Assembly (NCBI RefSeq): GCF_000379465.1
Contig: NZ_KB905414.1
Span: 124,001 to 188,000 of the forward strand
DNA length: 64,000 nucleotides
Origin: Sciscionella marina DSM 45152
GTDB taxonomy: Bacteria; Actinomycetota; Actinomycetes; Mycobacteriales; Pseudonocardiaceae
Direction: 5' to 3'
Translations under genes and position numbers: made by a program
Shown: positions 17,407 to 26,763 of the stretch, piece by piece
Layout: every line of letters begins with the position of its first letter
Numbering within the stretch: the first letter of the stretch is position 1
The notes under the pieces: generated by a model
Databases searched by the model: none
What the model saw: only the letters and a program-made list of their open reading frames with translations
Told to the model about the DNA's origin: nothing

Positions 17407-18201
17407 ATGAGAACCATGAATCGTTTCGAAGGACGCCGGGTGCTGGTCACCGGGGCCGGTTCCGGCATCGGCCAGGCGAGCGTGCTGCGGATCCTGTCCG
17501 AGGGCGGGCGGGTGGTCGCGGCCGACCGCAGCGAGGCGGGCCTGGCGGACACCGTGTCCAAGGCCGGGGCCGGTGCGGACCGGCTGACCGAGATCGTGCT
17601 GGACATCGGGAACGAGCAGTCCGTGCGCGCGGGCGTGGCGTCCGCGGTGGACGCACTCGGCGGCCTGGACGCGCTGGTGAACGCGGCGGGCATCCTGCGC
17701 TCCTCGCACACCCACGAGACCTCGCTCGACCAGTTCGAGCAGATCCTGCGGGTGAACCTGGTCGGCACCTTCCTGGTCATCCGCGAGTCGATCCCCGCAC
17801 TGCTCGAGGGCGAGCGGCCGGCCGTGGTGAACTTCAGCTCCACCTCGGCGACGTTCGCCCACCCGTACATGGCCGCGTACGCGGCGAGCAAGGGCGGCGT
17901 GCTGTCCATGACCCATGCGCTGGCCGCGGAATACGCCAAGCAGGGCATCCGCTTCACCGCCGTGCAGCCGGGATCCATCTCGTCCGGCATGACCGACGGT
18001 TCCGGGCAGAGCAAGGCCAGCACGGGCCCCGGGCTGCCCGAGGACGCCGACATGGCGCTGTACGCGAAGCTGCAGCCGGCGATCGGTCAGGGTTTCGCCG
18101 GTCCGGAGACGGTCGCCTCCGTGGTCGCGATGCTGGCCAGTGAGGATGCCGCTTTCATCACCGGAACCGAAATCCGGATCGACGGGGGCACGCACTACTG
18201 A
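17407..18201 (+). CDS. Short-chain dehydrogenase/reductase
   Basis: Classical SDR of 261-264 residues. TGAGSGIG binds the cofactor, NAAG follows, the catalytic set is visible as NFSSTSATF (Ser) and YAASK, and the C-terminal EIRIDGGTHY is standard. Starts ATG 17407 and ATG 17416 are both possible. Divergent TetR control is likely. It probably oxidises a hydroxyl on a steroid-like or fatty intermediate; a more exact role cannot be given. Confidence 0.85.
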   Translation: MRTMNRFEGRRVLVTGAGSGIGQASVLRILSEGGRVVAADRSEAGLADTVSKAGAGADRLTEIVLDIGNEQSVRAGVASAVDALGGLDALVNAAGILRSSHTHETSLDQFEQILRVNLVGTFLVIRESIPALLEGERPAVVNFSSTSATFAHPYMAAYAASKGGVLSMTHALAAEYAKQGIRFTAVQPGSISSGMTDGSGQSKASTGPGLPEDADMALYAKLQPAIGQGFAGPETVASVVAMLASEDAAFITGTEIRIDGGTHY

Positions 18202-18251
18202 ATGGTTCCGCGCGGTCGTCACCACCGAAGCCGACGGGGAACGGAGCGGCT

Positions 18252-19292
18252 TCACGGTACGGCAACGACCCGGCCGATCAGCTGCCCTGACTCCAGTCTC
18301 CGGTAGGCGTCCTCGATATCGGCGAGCGCGAACACCTCCGTCGGATTACTGATCGCGCCGGTCCGCGCCAGTTCGATGACCGCGCGTGTGTCGGCTATAT
18401 CGGATCCCTGGAAAGTGAACACCTCACCGTCGCGCGGCAGCCCGGAAAACCAGTTCCCACCGAAACCGCCACCGCCCGCACCGACCAGTCCGAACGCGCC
18501 GCCCGCGGCGAGCGCGCCGAGCCCGGCGGCGATCGAACCGTCGGTGCCGACGAAATCGAGCACCACATCGGCCCCGGCGCTGCCGGTGAGTTCGCGGATC
18601 CGCACGGCCGTGTGTTCGTCCACACCGTGGATCGCTTCGTCCGCACCGAGTTCGAGCGCCTGAGCGCGCCGGTTCTCCGCGTGGTCGACGACGATGGTGC
18701 GCGCGGCACCGAACAGCCGCACGTACTGCACGGCGAACCTGCCCAGTCCCCCGGCGCCGAGAATCACCGCGGTGGCACCGGGTAGCAGCCGGGAGCGCAC
18801 CCGCCGGACCGCGTGATAGCTCGTCGAACCCGCATCGGTCAGCGGGCCAGCGGTCACCGCGTCGAGTCCGCCGAGCGGCAGCAGATCTCTGGGATCCTCG
18901 ACCAGGACGTACTCGGCCAGACCGCCGTCTCGCCCGTATCCGCGTCCGGCGCTGCCGCCTGGGCACGCGTTGTCCTGGCCGGTGATGCAGTACCGGCAAT
19001 GCCCGCAGGACGCCGCCGCGACGAGCGCCACCGCGTCCCCCTCATCGAGGCCCAGCTCGGTGTGCGGGCCGATCCCGGCGATCCAGCCGGTGGTCTCGTG
19101 GCCGAGGGTGAACGGCATCGACCAACCCAGCGGTTCCCCGAACTCGGCGGGGATGCCGATCATGCCCAGATCGGAATGGCAGAGCCCACATCCGGCGACC
19201 TTCATCAACACCTGTCCCGGTCCCGGCACGGGCACCGGGACTTCGCACAGTTCCGCGGCGCCCCGCCAGGACCGGATTCGATACGCCTGCAT
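18252..19292 (-). CDS. Zinc-dependent alcohol dehydrogenase (MDR superfamily)
   Basis: 346-residue medium-chain dehydrogenase. CGLCHSD and GHE supply the catalytic zinc ligands, CGHCRYCITGQDNAC gives the four cysteines of the structural zinc, and GAGGLGRFAVQ is the NAD(P) Rossmann motif. A ribosome-binding site AAGGACAAGG precedes the ATG. It is the last gene of a minus-strand operon running KstD-like flavoprotein, epimerase-like reductase, alcohol dehydrogenase with gaps of 39-48 bp. It probably oxidises an alcohol made in the same pathway. Confidence 0.88.
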   Translation of the reverse strand: MQAYRIRSWRGAAELCEVPVPVPGPGQVLMKVAGCGLCHSDLGMIGIPAEFGEPLGWSMPFTLGHETTGWIAGIGPHTELGLDEGDAVALVAAASCGHCRYCITGQDNACPGGSAGRGYGRDGGLAEYVLVEDPRDLLPLGGLDAVTAGPLTDAGSTSYHAVRRVRSRLLPGATAVILGAGGLGRFAVQYVRLFGAARTIVVDHAENRRAQALELGADEAIHGVDEHTAVRIRELTGSAGADVVLDFVGTDGSIAAGLGALAAGGAFGLVGAGGGGFGGNWFSGLPRDGEVFTFQGSDIADTRAVIELARTGAISNPTEVFALADIEDAYRRLESGQLIGRVVAVP

Positions 19293-19331
19293 CAGCCTTG
19301 TCCTTTCGACTGCCCGGCGAAGCGGCGCCGG

Positions 19332-20237
19332 TCACCGGTTGGCTTCCACCATGCGACGGAACCCGGTCCGCCACGAGACCGTGCAGATCGGCCCACCCAC
19401 CAGTTCGCGCAGCTTGCCCGCATCGGGGCACACTCCCATGATCGCGGCCTCGGAGTGCCGCACGCTCGCCTCGCATCCGGCAAGGCGTGCGAGGTATCCG
19501 GTCCACTCCGCGATGCCGACCTGCTCGTCGCCGCACCAGTTCACGATCGTCGGCGGTGTGCCCGCCGCGCCGAGCAGTATGGGCAGGGTACGCACCATGT
19601 CGTCGAGGTGGATCGGGGCGAAGACATCCGGAAAACCCGGATGCACGGCCACCGGTTCCCCGTCGAGCACCGTCCGCAGATGCATCAGCGGGAACCCCGT
19701 GTGGTCGCCGTAGGGAACGTTCAGCCGGGCGATGGTCACCGGCAGCTCGAACAGCCGGGCGCAGGAGCGCACCACCGCCTCTGCGGCGATCTTCCCGATG
19801 CTGTAGGTCGGGAAGACCTCGCGCATGCAGTCCCCGAGCGGATCGTGTTCCGCCCGTGGCTGCGGATGCGGCGCGTAGACCGCGGTCGAGGAACAGTGCA
19901 GGAAGGCCTCGGCATCCCGGTAGCGGGACACCAGCATGGCGGCCGGTTCGACGTTGTTGCGGTGCGCCCGCTCGAAATCCGGCTCGGTGAACAGGTCGAC
20001 GGCGAAGTGCAGGACGTAGTCGGCATCGGGCAGTTCCTCGGCGAGCTCTCGCGGTGTGCGCGCCGCGAGGTCGATGGTCAGCGGCCGGACTCCCGCCGCT
20101 TCGAGGCGTTCTTTCGCGCCGGAGTCGCCGAACCTGGCCGCTCCCCACACCGTGTTGCCGACCGCGAGTGCGCTCGCGACCGCCGAACCGACGGCACCAC
20201 TGGCCCCGGTGACGAGGATTCGCCTGCCGGTGATCAT
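19332..20237 (-). CDS. Extended SDR: NAD-dependent epimerase/dehydratase or 3-beta-HSD-like
   Basis: 301-residue extended short-chain dehydrogenase. TGASGAVG is the cofactor motif (TGxxGxxG), SSTAVY and YSIGK carry the catalytic Ser/Tyr/Lys. Members include sugar epimerases, 3-beta-hydroxysteroid dehydrogenase/isomerases and lignan/flavonoid reductases. GGGAGGGAAA is a strong ribosome-binding site. Its position between a KstD-type flavoprotein and an alcohol dehydrogenase favours a role on a steroid-like ketone or alcohol rather than on a sugar nucleotide. Confidence 0.8.
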   Translation of the reverse strand: MITGRRILVTGASGAVGSAVASALAVGNTVWGAARFGDSGAKERLEAAGVRPLTIDLAARTPRELAEELPDADYVLHFAVDLFTEPDFERAHRNNVEPAAMLVSRYRDAEAFLHCSSTAVYAPHPQPRAEHDPLGDCMREVFPTYSIGKIAAEAVVRSCARLFELPVTIARLNVPYGDHTGFPLMHLRTVLDGEPVAVHPGFPDVFAPIHLDDMVRTLPILLGAAGTPPTIVNWCGDEQVGIAEWTGYLARLAGCEASVRHSEAAIMGVCPDAGKLRELVGGPICTVSWRTGFRRMVEANR

Positions 20238-20285
20238 CCGGTTTCCCTCCCTGATCAGTGGCCTCGGCCGGATTCCGGATACCGG

Positions 20286-22019
20286 TCAGGACCGGGCCGC
20301 GGCGGGTGCGACCGGCGTGTCCGAGCGCATCCGCCCGGCTGCGTGCCGCGCCACGATCGTGCCGTACACCAGCCCCTGGCCGATGGTCGCGCCCGCGCCC
20401 GGATACACCTTCCCGAACACGTTCGCGGCGGTATTGCCGATGGCGTAGAGCCCGCCGATCGGGGAACGGTCGGCGCGCAGTACCCGGCCCTGCCCGTCCG
20501 CCCGTAGTCCACCGCAGGTGCCGAGATCACCGAGCACGATGCGCACCGCGTAGAGATTCCCCTGCAACGGGCGCAGATTCGGGTTCGGCGTCATGCTCGG
20601 ATCGCCGTAGTAGCGATCGTAGGCGCTGGCACCACGGCCGAAGTCCTCGTCCACCCCGGCCCCGGCCAGTTCGTTGAACCGCCGCATCGAGGCGGTGAAC
20701 CGCTCGGCGGGCAGCCCGATGCTGCGGGCCAGCGCGGCCGCGGACGAGGCCTGGTGCGCGATACCCGCCGCGAACCAGCTCTGTGGCAGCGGCATCCGGG
20801 GGAACACCCCGGCGGCGAACACATAGCTGTTGCGGTAGCGCTGGTCGAACACCAGCCACATGTCCCCGACCGGATCACCGGCGCGCTCCCGCCCGAGCAC
20901 GGTCTGCCCGAAGCTCATGTAGTCGGTCGCCTCGTTGACGAACCGGTTCCCGTTCTGGTCGACGAGCAGCGAACCGGGCAACGAACGCTCCGCGAGCAGG
21001 ACCAGCGGATCCTGACCGGGCAACGGGGCGACGGCCGGGAACCACCATGCCTGGTCCATGAGGTCGAGGTCGGCGCCCGCCTGCTCACCCGCCCGGATGG
21101 CATCCCCGGTATTGCCCTTGTTGCCCAGGCTCCACCCGGCTTCCAAAGCCTCCGACTGGTAGGTGTGCCGCCAGGCCAGGTCGTGGTCGAAGCCCCCCGC
21201 GGCAAGCACCACGCCGCGGCGCGCCCGCACCGTGACCATGCGGCCGTCCTGTTCGAGCACCGCACCCGTCACCCGGTCGTCCTCGATGAGCAGGTGCCGT
21301 AGCGAGGTGCGCGTCCACACCGGGATTCCGGCGCGCAGCACGCCCACGTAGAGCCCAGCGGCCAGCGCCTGTCCACCCGCCACGTACTCGCGGCCGATGA
21401 GCTTGCCGCCGATGCCCTGGGCGACCCGGCGCAGCGCCTTCGGGAAACCCTTGCGCGGCATGCGGAACATCAGGTTCATCCACTTGTAGTCGAACCCGGT
21501 GATCGGCATCGGCAGCGGTGATTCCAGCGAGGAGGGCCGCAGGCGCGCGCGTTCCTTGCCGAGCACCCCGAGATCGAACGGGAGACATTCGCAGGTGCGT
21601 CCGGCCGCGTTACCACCGGGCAGCTCGGGGTGATAGTCCGAGTAACCCTTGCTCCACATGAACCGCATCGGGGTGCTGCGTGCCAGCATCCGGACCGTTT
21701 CGTCGCCGTGGCGCAGGAAATTCGTCCACCGCTCGTCCGGCGCGCTACCGTGCACCGCGGCGCGCACGTACTCCTCGGCCCGCTCCGGCGAATCGATCGC
21801 CCCCTGCTCCGCGAGCAGCGAACTCGCCGGTATCCAGAAACCTCCGCCGGACCGCGCCGTGGATCCGCCGACATAGTCGGTCTTCTCCACGATCAGCGCG
21901 CTCAACTCCTGCTGCCGCGCGGCGAGCGCCGCCCCCATCCCGGTACCGGAGCCGACCACGAGCAGGTCGACCACGGTGTCGTGCGCTCGAGTCGGCGGTG
22001 GTGGCGTACTCGCATGCAT
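20286..22019 (-). CDS. KstD-family FAD dehydrogenase (3-ketosteroid-delta-1-dehydrogenase-like)
   Basis: 577-residue flavoprotein. The FAD-binding GSGTGMG (residues 23-29) and GGSTARSGGG region open the protein; the C-terminal part YAVRIVLGDLGTCGGLRAD followed by GLYAIGNTAANVFGKVYPGAGATIG corresponds closely to the KstD active-site and second FAD segments. KstD introduces the 1,2 double bond into 3-ketosteroids using FAD. It heads the operon 22019-18252 and has two copies of the TCCCG-N5-CGGGA operator upstream. Family membership is firm; the exact position of desaturation is inferred. Confidence 0.85.
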   Translation of the reverse strand: MHASTPPPPTRAHDTVVDLLVVGSGTGMGAALAARQQELSALIVEKTDYVGGSTARSGGGFWIPASSLLAEQGAIDSPERAEEYVRAAVHGSAPDERWTNFLRHGDETVRMLARSTPMRFMWSKGYSDYHPELPGGNAAGRTCECLPFDLGVLGKERARLRPSSLESPLPMPITGFDYKWMNLMFRMPRKGFPKALRRVAQGIGGKLIGREYVAGGQALAAGLYVGVLRAGIPVWTRTSLRHLLIEDDRVTGAVLEQDGRMVTVRARRGVVLAAGGFDHDLAWRHTYQSEALEAGWSLGNKGNTGDAIRAGEQAGADLDLMDQAWWFPAVAPLPGQDPLVLLAERSLPGSLLVDQNGNRFVNEATDYMSFGQTVLGRERAGDPVGDMWLVFDQRYRNSYVFAAGVFPRMPLPQSWFAAGIAHQASSAAALARSIGLPAERFTASMRRFNELAGAGVDEDFGRGASAYDRYYGDPSMTPNPNLRPLQGNLYAVRIVLGDLGTCGGLRADGQGRVLRADRSPIGGLYAIGNTAANVFGKVYPGAGATIGQGLVYGTIVARHAAGRMRSDTPVAPAAARS

Positions 22020-22120
22020 GGTCTTCTCCTCATCGGGTCATGGGGTCATCGCGTCGACGAGCGGGTGACGGGAACCTTCTCCGGAGCTCACCATCGGCTT
22101 ACGGTCCGGGAAACCTCTGT

Positions 22121-22135
22121 TCCCACTCATCGGGA
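22121..22135. promoter_or_regulatory. TCCCG-N5-CGGGA operator, copy 1
   Basis: TCCCA-CTCAT-CGGGA. It faces the minus-strand flavoprotein gene at 20286-22019; 30 bp further along that strand lies TGAGCT (22085-22090), only a weak -10. Its centre is 28 bp from copy 2. Confidence 0.6.
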
Positions 22136-22148
22136 CCGTCGTCCGCTT

Positions 22149-22163
22149 TCCCGGTGAGCGGGA
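22149..22163. promoter_or_regulatory. TCCCG-N5-CGGGA operator, copy 2
   Basis: Perfect arms, TCCCG-GTGAG-CGGGA. Thirty bp downstream is GATCCT (22194-22199), a weak -10-like hexamer for the plus-strand flavoprotein gene at 22230. The same element recurs in five other promoters of this window. Confidence 0.65.
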
Positions 22164-22229
22164 CAGTCGATTTTCCGCGGATGCACCGCTGGGGATCCTG
22201 GAAACCCGGTAACGGTGGAAGGGACGACG

Positions 22230-23726
22230 ATGGCCGCACAACCGCAACGCACTGTCATGCCGAGACACGTCGACGAGATCGGCTCCTTCGACCTCGAGAC
22301 CGATGTGCTCGTGATCGGCTACGGCTGCGCGGGCGCCGCCGCGGCCCTGGAAGCCGCACGCAGCGGTGCACGGACGATGCTGCTCGAACGGGCAGGCGGG
22401 CCCGGTGGCTCCTCGGCTCTTTCCGGCGGCGAGATCTACCTCGGCGGCGGGACCCCGATCCAGCGAGCCTGCGGCTTCACCGACACGCCCGAGGAGATGG
22501 CCAAGTTTCTGCTCGCCGCTCTCGGCCCCGATGCGGACGACGAGAAGATCGGCCACTACGCCGAGCACAGCGTCGCGCATTTCGAGTGGCTGACCGAACA
22601 CGGAGTGCCGTTCAAGCCGAGCCTCTGGGACTCGCCGAGCTGGGTGCCGCCGAGCGACGACGGTCTCATGTGGATGGGCGAGAACAGCTGGCCGTACAAC
22701 GAGATCGCCGTTCCGGCACCGCGCGGGCACCGGCCGACCGCCGAGGGATTCGGCGGCCGGCTGCTGATGGAACGGCTCGCCGCCGCGGTGTCGGCCGCGC
22801 GAGTCGACGCCCGGTTCGACAGCTACGTCACCAATCTGGTGCTCGGCGCGGACCGCGGGGTGGCCGGTGTCGTGGCTCGAAGGTACGGCGCGGAGTTCAC
22901 CGTCCGTGCCCGGAACGGCGTCGTGCTCACCACCGGTGGTTTTGTGGACAACGAGGAAATGCTCGCACTGCACGCGCCGCAGCTCGTCGGCCTCGGCAAG
23001 AACAGCGACGGCGCCGATGATGGCCGCGGCATCCTGATGGCGCAGGCGGCCGGCGCGGCGGTGAAACACATGTCCGCAGGCCAGATCGGCATCTCGCTGA
23101 TCCCGGGGATGATCGCGCGCGGCATGATCGTGAACGGCAAGGGCCAGCGGTTCATCAACGAGGACACCTACCCCGGCCTCGTCGGTCAGGCGGCGCTTTT
23201 CCGCCAGGGCATGGACGTCTGGGTGATCATCGACGAACAGGGCTACGAGGCGATCCCCGAGGCGGAACGCTGGGGCGTACGGCCCACCCAGGTCGCCGAT
23301 TCGCCCGGGGAGCTCGCCGAGCTCATCGGTCTGCCTCCCAGCGCGTTGCGCTCCACCGTCGAGGTCTACAACCGGCACGCGAAAAACGGCGAGGATCCCC
23401 TGTGTCACAAGGATTCCCGCTGGCTGCGGCCATTGTCCGCACCGTTCGCCGCGATCAGCGTTGCGGCGGGTATGAACGCACCGGCCGAAGGCGGAGTCGA
23501 AAGCGGCAAGGGCGCGTCCGTGTTCACCATCGGCGGGCTGCGCACCACCGTCCACGGCGCGGTCCTCGACCTCGACGGGGCGGCGATCCCCGGGCTGTTC
23601 GCGGCGGGCCGGGCCACCTCTGGGCTGCATTCCTGGGGTTATGTCAGCGGCACCTCACTCGGCGACGGCACATTCTTCGGCCGGTATGCCGGGCGCGCGG
23701 CCGCGGGCGGGAACGGCACCCCGTGA
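22230..23726 (+). CDS. FAD-binding fumarate-reductase/KstD-like flavoprotein
   Basis: 498-residue flavoprotein. GYGCAGAAAALEAA near residue 30 is the FAD Rossmann motif, GGSSALSGG follows, and GLFAAGRATSGLHSWGYVSGTSLGDGTFFG is the C-terminal FAD segment. The KstD GDLGT box is not present, so it is a family relative rather than a KstD orthologue; a delta-4 or other steroid dehydrogenase or an enone reductase is possible. The ATG at 22230 has GGAAGGGA upstream. The stop overlaps the GTG of the next gene, so the two are coupled. Confidence 0.82.
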   Translation: MAAQPQRTVMPRHVDEIGSFDLETDVLVIGYGCAGAAAALEAARSGARTMLLERAGGPGGSSALSGGEIYLGGGTPIQRACGFTDTPEEMAKFLLAALGPDADDEKIGHYAEHSVAHFEWLTEHGVPFKPSLWDSPSWVPPSDDGLMWMGENSWPYNEIAVPAPRGHRPTAEGFGGRLLMERLAAAVSAARVDARFDSYVTNLVLGADRGVAGVVARRYGAEFTVRARNGVVLTTGGFVDNEEMLALHAPQLVGLGKNSDGADDGRGILMAQAAGAAVKHMSAGQIGISLIPGMIARGMIVNGKGQRFINEDTYPGLVGQAALFRQGMDVWVIIDEQGYEAIPEAERWGVRPTQVADSPGELAELIGLPPSALRSTVEVYNRHAKNGEDPLCHKDSRWLRPLSAPFAAISVAAGMNAPAEGGVESGKGASVFTIGGLRTTVHGAVLDLDGAAIPGLFAAGRATSGLHSWGYVSGTSLGDGTFFGRYAGRAAAGGNGTP

Positions 23727-24796
23727 CCGAATCCGCCCGGCGGTTCGCCGTCGACGAACTGCATGCCTTCACCGCGGCCGTCTTCGAAGCACTCGCCGTG
23801 CCTGCCGAGGACGCCGCCCGTACGGCGCGGATCCTGGTGGACGCCGACCTTTCCGGGATCACCACGCACGGTCTGTCGAACCTCGCCGAGCACTGGCACT
23901 ACGTCCGGGGCCTGCGCGCCGGGGTGGTCGAACCGTGCCCGCGGATCGAAGTGCTCCGGGAGACCGGGGCGACCGCGGCGCTGGCCGCGGGCGCCGGACT
24001 GGGCCCGGTGGTGGCCGACCGGGCGATGCGGATGGCGATCGACAAGGCCGAAGCCCACGGCGTCGGCACCGTGACGGTGCGCGACGGTCGTCATTTCGGT
24101 GCGGCGGGTTATTACGCCAGAATGGCCGCCGAATGTGGCCTGGTCGGGATCGTCATGGCGCACACTTCCCCGAGCGGCGTCCCGCCCGGGGCGACGGTCC
24201 CCGCGGTCGGCACGAACCCGATCGCCATCGGTGCACCGATTCCCGGCGCCGCCCCGTTCGTGTTCGACATGGCCGTCACCGCGGCGGCCGGGACGAAGGT
24301 GCTCAACGCCGCCCGGGATGGTCGCAGGCTCCCCCCAGGGCTGATCGTGGACGCCGAGGGACGCACGACAACCGATCCAGGGCGGTCCGCCGGTCTGCTG
24401 CTGCTCGGCGCGGGAACCGGCGGCGGGCACAAGGGTTTCGGTCTCGGCGTGATGGTGGACATCCTCAGCGGGCTGCTCTCCGGTACCGGTACCGGTCTGT
24501 TCCAGCAGTACGGTCCGGAGTGGCGGATCGGCTACTGGATGTCCGCCTGGCGCATCGAGGCGTTCACCGATCCCGAGGACTACGCCCGGGAGGCGAGCCG
24601 GATGGCGGAGGGCCTGCATGCGCTGGACCCCGCGCCGGGAACCGCCGGCGTGCTGCTGCCCGGCGAGCGGGCCGCCCGCTGCCGGGAGGAGAACCGGTCC
24701 GGTGGCGTGCCGCTGCACCACGCCGTGGTGGACGGCTGCCGCTCGGTCGGCGCGGACCTGGGAATCCCGTTCCCCGCGCCGCTTCCGGCCACCTGA
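23723..24796 (+). CDS. Ldh-type (malate/L-lactate dehydrogenase 2 family) oxidoreductase
   Basis: 357-residue NAD(P)-dependent oxidoreductase of the Ldh_2 family, unrelated to classical LDH. Diagnostic segments are ADLSGITTHGLSN at the N-terminus, HFGAAGYYARMAA, VGTNPIAIGAP and HKGFGLGVMVDILSGLL. Members reduce or oxidise 2-oxo/2-hydroxy acids, ureidoglycolate or imines. The GTG start overlaps the preceding stop by GTGA. A 2-oxoacid or 2-hydroxyacid intermediate would fit beside a ring-cleavage pathway and the oxoacid:ferredoxin oxidoreductase, but this is inference. Confidence 0.85.
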   Translation: MTESARRFAVDELHAFTAAVFEALAVPAEDAARTARILVDADLSGITTHGLSNLAEHWHYVRGLRAGVVEPCPRIEVLRETGATAALAAGAGLGPVVADRAMRMAIDKAEAHGVGTVTVRDGRHFGAAGYYARMAAECGLVGIVMAHTSPSGVPPGATVPAVGTNPIAIGAPIPGAAPFVFDMAVTAAAGTKVLNAARDGRRLPPGLIVDAEGRTTTDPGRSAGLLLLGAGTGGGHKGFGLGVMVDILSGLLSGTGTGLFQQYGPEWRIGYWMSAWRIEAFTDPEDYAREASRMAEGLHALDPAPGTAGVLLPGERAARCREENRSGGVPLHHAVVDGCRSVGADLGIPFPAPLPAT

Positions 24797-24831
24797 GCCG
24801 GGCCCGGCTGCGGCGCCGCGCGCCCGGACCG

Positions 24832-24881
24832 TCCCGCTCAACGGGAGGGCGCCGGACGCCGCACCGCGGCGGACCTAGCAT
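24832..24881 (+). promoter_or_regulatory. TCCCG-N5-CGGGA operator plus -10 element for the C-C hydrolase gene
   Basis: Operator TCCCG-CTCAA-CGGGA at 24832-24846 is followed after exactly 29 bp by TAGCAT at 24876-24881. The predicted transcript would begin near 24888, about 65 bp before the hydrolase ATG. The spacing is identical at the promoters before 34551 and 34945. Confidence 0.7.
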
Positions 24882-24952
24882 CCCTGACGGCAGCAGGACC
24901 CGTCGTGTCCGGACAACTCCGGACCCCTTTCGATTCGGCAGGTGATTCCCGG

Positions 24953-25792
24953 ATGACGACCGTTGACGTTGCTTCGCGGACGAGTCGCGGTGCGTACACG
25001 TTGAACTACCACGAGGCGGGGTCCGGTCCAGCGCTGGTCATGCTGCACGGCTCGGGGCCGGGCGTCTCCGGGATGTCGAACTTCGCGGCGAATCTCGGTC
25101 CGCTTTCCGGACATTTCCGCACCATCGTGCCGGACATGCCGAGCTTCGGGGACAGCCCGGCGGCCACGTACAGCAGGCCCTATCCGGAACATGCGGCGGA
25201 CGCGGTGATCTCGCTGCTCGACGATCTGGGCATCGACAAGGCGCATCTGGTCGGGAACTCGATGGGCGGATTCGTGGCACTGGAGACCGCCTTCCACTAT
25301 CCGGAGCGGGTGGGCCGGATGGTGCTGATGGGCCCGGGCGGGATAGCGGCGGAGCTGTTCTCGCCGCCGGTATCGGAAGGTGCGAGGCGGCTGTTCGAGT
25401 TCATGGACGCGCCTTCCGAGGAAGCGATGCGCGCCTGGGTGGACACCATGGTCTCCGACCCGTCGACGGTGTCCGCGGACGTGATCCGGGAACGCACCGA
25501 ACGCGCGCTCGCCCCGGGAGCGATCGAGCGGATGCGCGCGGTGTTCGGTTCGCTCGGCAATCCTTCGGCGCACGGTCCGATGTGGACACGAGCCGACCGG
25601 ATCGCCACACCGACCCTGGTGACCTGGGGACGTGACGACCGGATGTTGCCGCTGGAGGGCGCTTTCTTCGGCGTGCGCCGGATGCCTGCCGCCGACCTGC
25701 ACATCTTCTCCCGCTGCGGGCACTGGGCGCAGGTCGAGCGCAAGACCGACTTCGAGCGGCTGACCGTCGAGTTCCTGAACTCACCGGCCTGA
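24953..25792 (+). CDS. Meta-cleavage product hydrolase, HsaD/BphD-like
   Basis: Alpha/beta hydrolase of 279 residues that would hydrolyse the C-C bond of the ring-cleavage product (4,9-DSHA in steroid degradation). The oxyanion/entrance motif SGPGVSG, nucleophile S103 in GNSMGG, acid D228/D229 in WGRDDRMLP and H257 in CGHWAQ reproduce the HsaD/BphD pattern. The ATG at 24953 (MTTVDVASRT) is preferred for its AGGTG site and family-like N-terminus. It is preceded by its own operator/promoter and followed by a strong terminator, so it is probably monocistronic. Confidence 0.88.
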   Translation: MTTVDVASRTSRGAYTLNYHEAGSGPALVMLHGSGPGVSGMSNFAANLGPLSGHFRTIVPDMPSFGDSPAATYSRPYPEHAADAVISLLDDLGIDKAHLVGNSMGGFVALETAFHYPERVGRMVLMGPGGIAAELFSPPVSEGARRLFEFMDAPSEEAMRAWVDTMVSDPSTVSADVIRERTERALAPGAIERMRAVFGSLGNPSAHGPMWTRADRIATPTLVTWGRDDRMLPLEGAFFGVRRMPAADLHIFSRCGHWAQVERKTDFERLTVEFLNSPA

Positions 25793-25805
25793 CCTTCGAT
25801 CACCG

Positions 25806-25845
25806 GCCTCCGGCTCCGCGGTGGGATCTCCGCGCGGCCGGAGGC
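25806..25845. terminator. GC-rich hairpin between convergent genes
   Basis: GCCTCCGGC (25806-25814) pairs perfectly with GCCGGAGGC (25837-25845), with inner CCGCGG/CCGCG pairing, and GTTTC follows. It lies between the hydrolase and SDR stop codons and can serve both. Confidence 0.65.
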
Positions 25846-25866
25846 GTTTCGTGCCCTGACCGGCGG

Positions 25867-26670
25867 TCACGCCTGATCGTCCCCGAGGGCCGGCGGCGAG
25901 AGCCGGTCGTTCGCCGTGACCCCGCCGTCGACGAACAGGGTTGTCCCGGTGACGAACGCGGCCTCCTCGCTGAGCAGGAATCGCACCGCCCCGGCGACCT
26001 CCTCCGGCTGCCCCAGCCTGCCGAGCATCGCGTCCCGGTTCATCCGGTCCGAGCGCGCGCGATCACCGAGGCTGCGGCGCAGCATGGGGGTCTCGATGTA
26101 GCCCGGGCAGACCGCGTTGACCCGGACACCGGCGGGTCCGAGCCGGGCGGCCAGCGACCGGGTCAGGCCGAGCAGCCCGGCCTTGGATGCGCTGTAGGCG
26201 GGGATGCCGCCCTGTCCGAGCGCCGCGTTGATCGAGGAGATCCCGACGACGGCGGATCCCGGAAGCGCCCGGAGGTCCTCTTCGAGTGCGGCGCTCAGAT
26301 AACCGTAGGCGGTCAGGTTGACGTCGAGAACTCGCCGCCACTCGGCCGGATCCAGCTCGGTCAGCGGCCCCGAGTCCACGATCCCCGCCGCGTGCACGAA
26401 CCCGCCGATCCGGCCGACGACCGAGCGTGCCGTGTCGAGCGCGGCCGGATAACCGTCCACTTCGGACACATCGATCGCGGTGGTCTGTACGGGGACCTCC
26501 AGTTGCCCGGCCACCACGGCCAGTCCCCGTTCGTCACGGTCCCAGAGGACGACCGGCCGTCCGCGGGCGGCCAGCAGCCGCGCGCAGGCGGCACCGATGC
26601 CGGAGGCGCCACCGGTCACCAGGACCGGGCTGCGCGGGGCGAAAGCCGCCTCCTCGGATTTGCTCGGCAT
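25867..26670 (-). CDS. Short-chain dehydrogenase/reductase
   Basis: 267-residue classical SDR. TGGASGIG, HAAG in place of NNAG, GISSINAAL (Ser), YSASK and TLFVDGGVT are visible. GAGGGAG precedes the ATG. It lies 93 bp downstream of the acyl-CoA ligase on the same strand, forming a two-gene unit. It probably acts as a 3-hydroxyacyl-CoA or hydroxysteroid dehydrogenase; the sequence does not separate these. Confidence 0.85.
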   Translation of the reverse strand: MPSKSEEAAFAPRSPVLVTGGASGIGAACARLLAARGRPVVLWDRDERGLAVVAGQLEVPVQTTAIDVSEVDGYPAALDTARSVVGRIGGFVHAAGIVDSGPLTELDPAEWRRVLDVNLTAYGYLSAALEEDLRALPGSAVVGISSINAALGQGGIPAYSASKAGLLGLTRSLAARLGPAGVRVNAVCPGYIETPMLRRSLGDRARSDRMNRDAMLGRLGQPEEVAGAVRFLLSEEAAFVTGTTLFVDGGVTANDRLSPPALGDDQA

Positions 26671-26763
26671 GATGTGCTCCCTCGGATCGGTCTTGGTCAG
26701 GTTTTCCGGCCGCTGATCGCGAACCGGCCGCGCGAAAGAGAGAATCGCTCCGGCTTGCCGGAC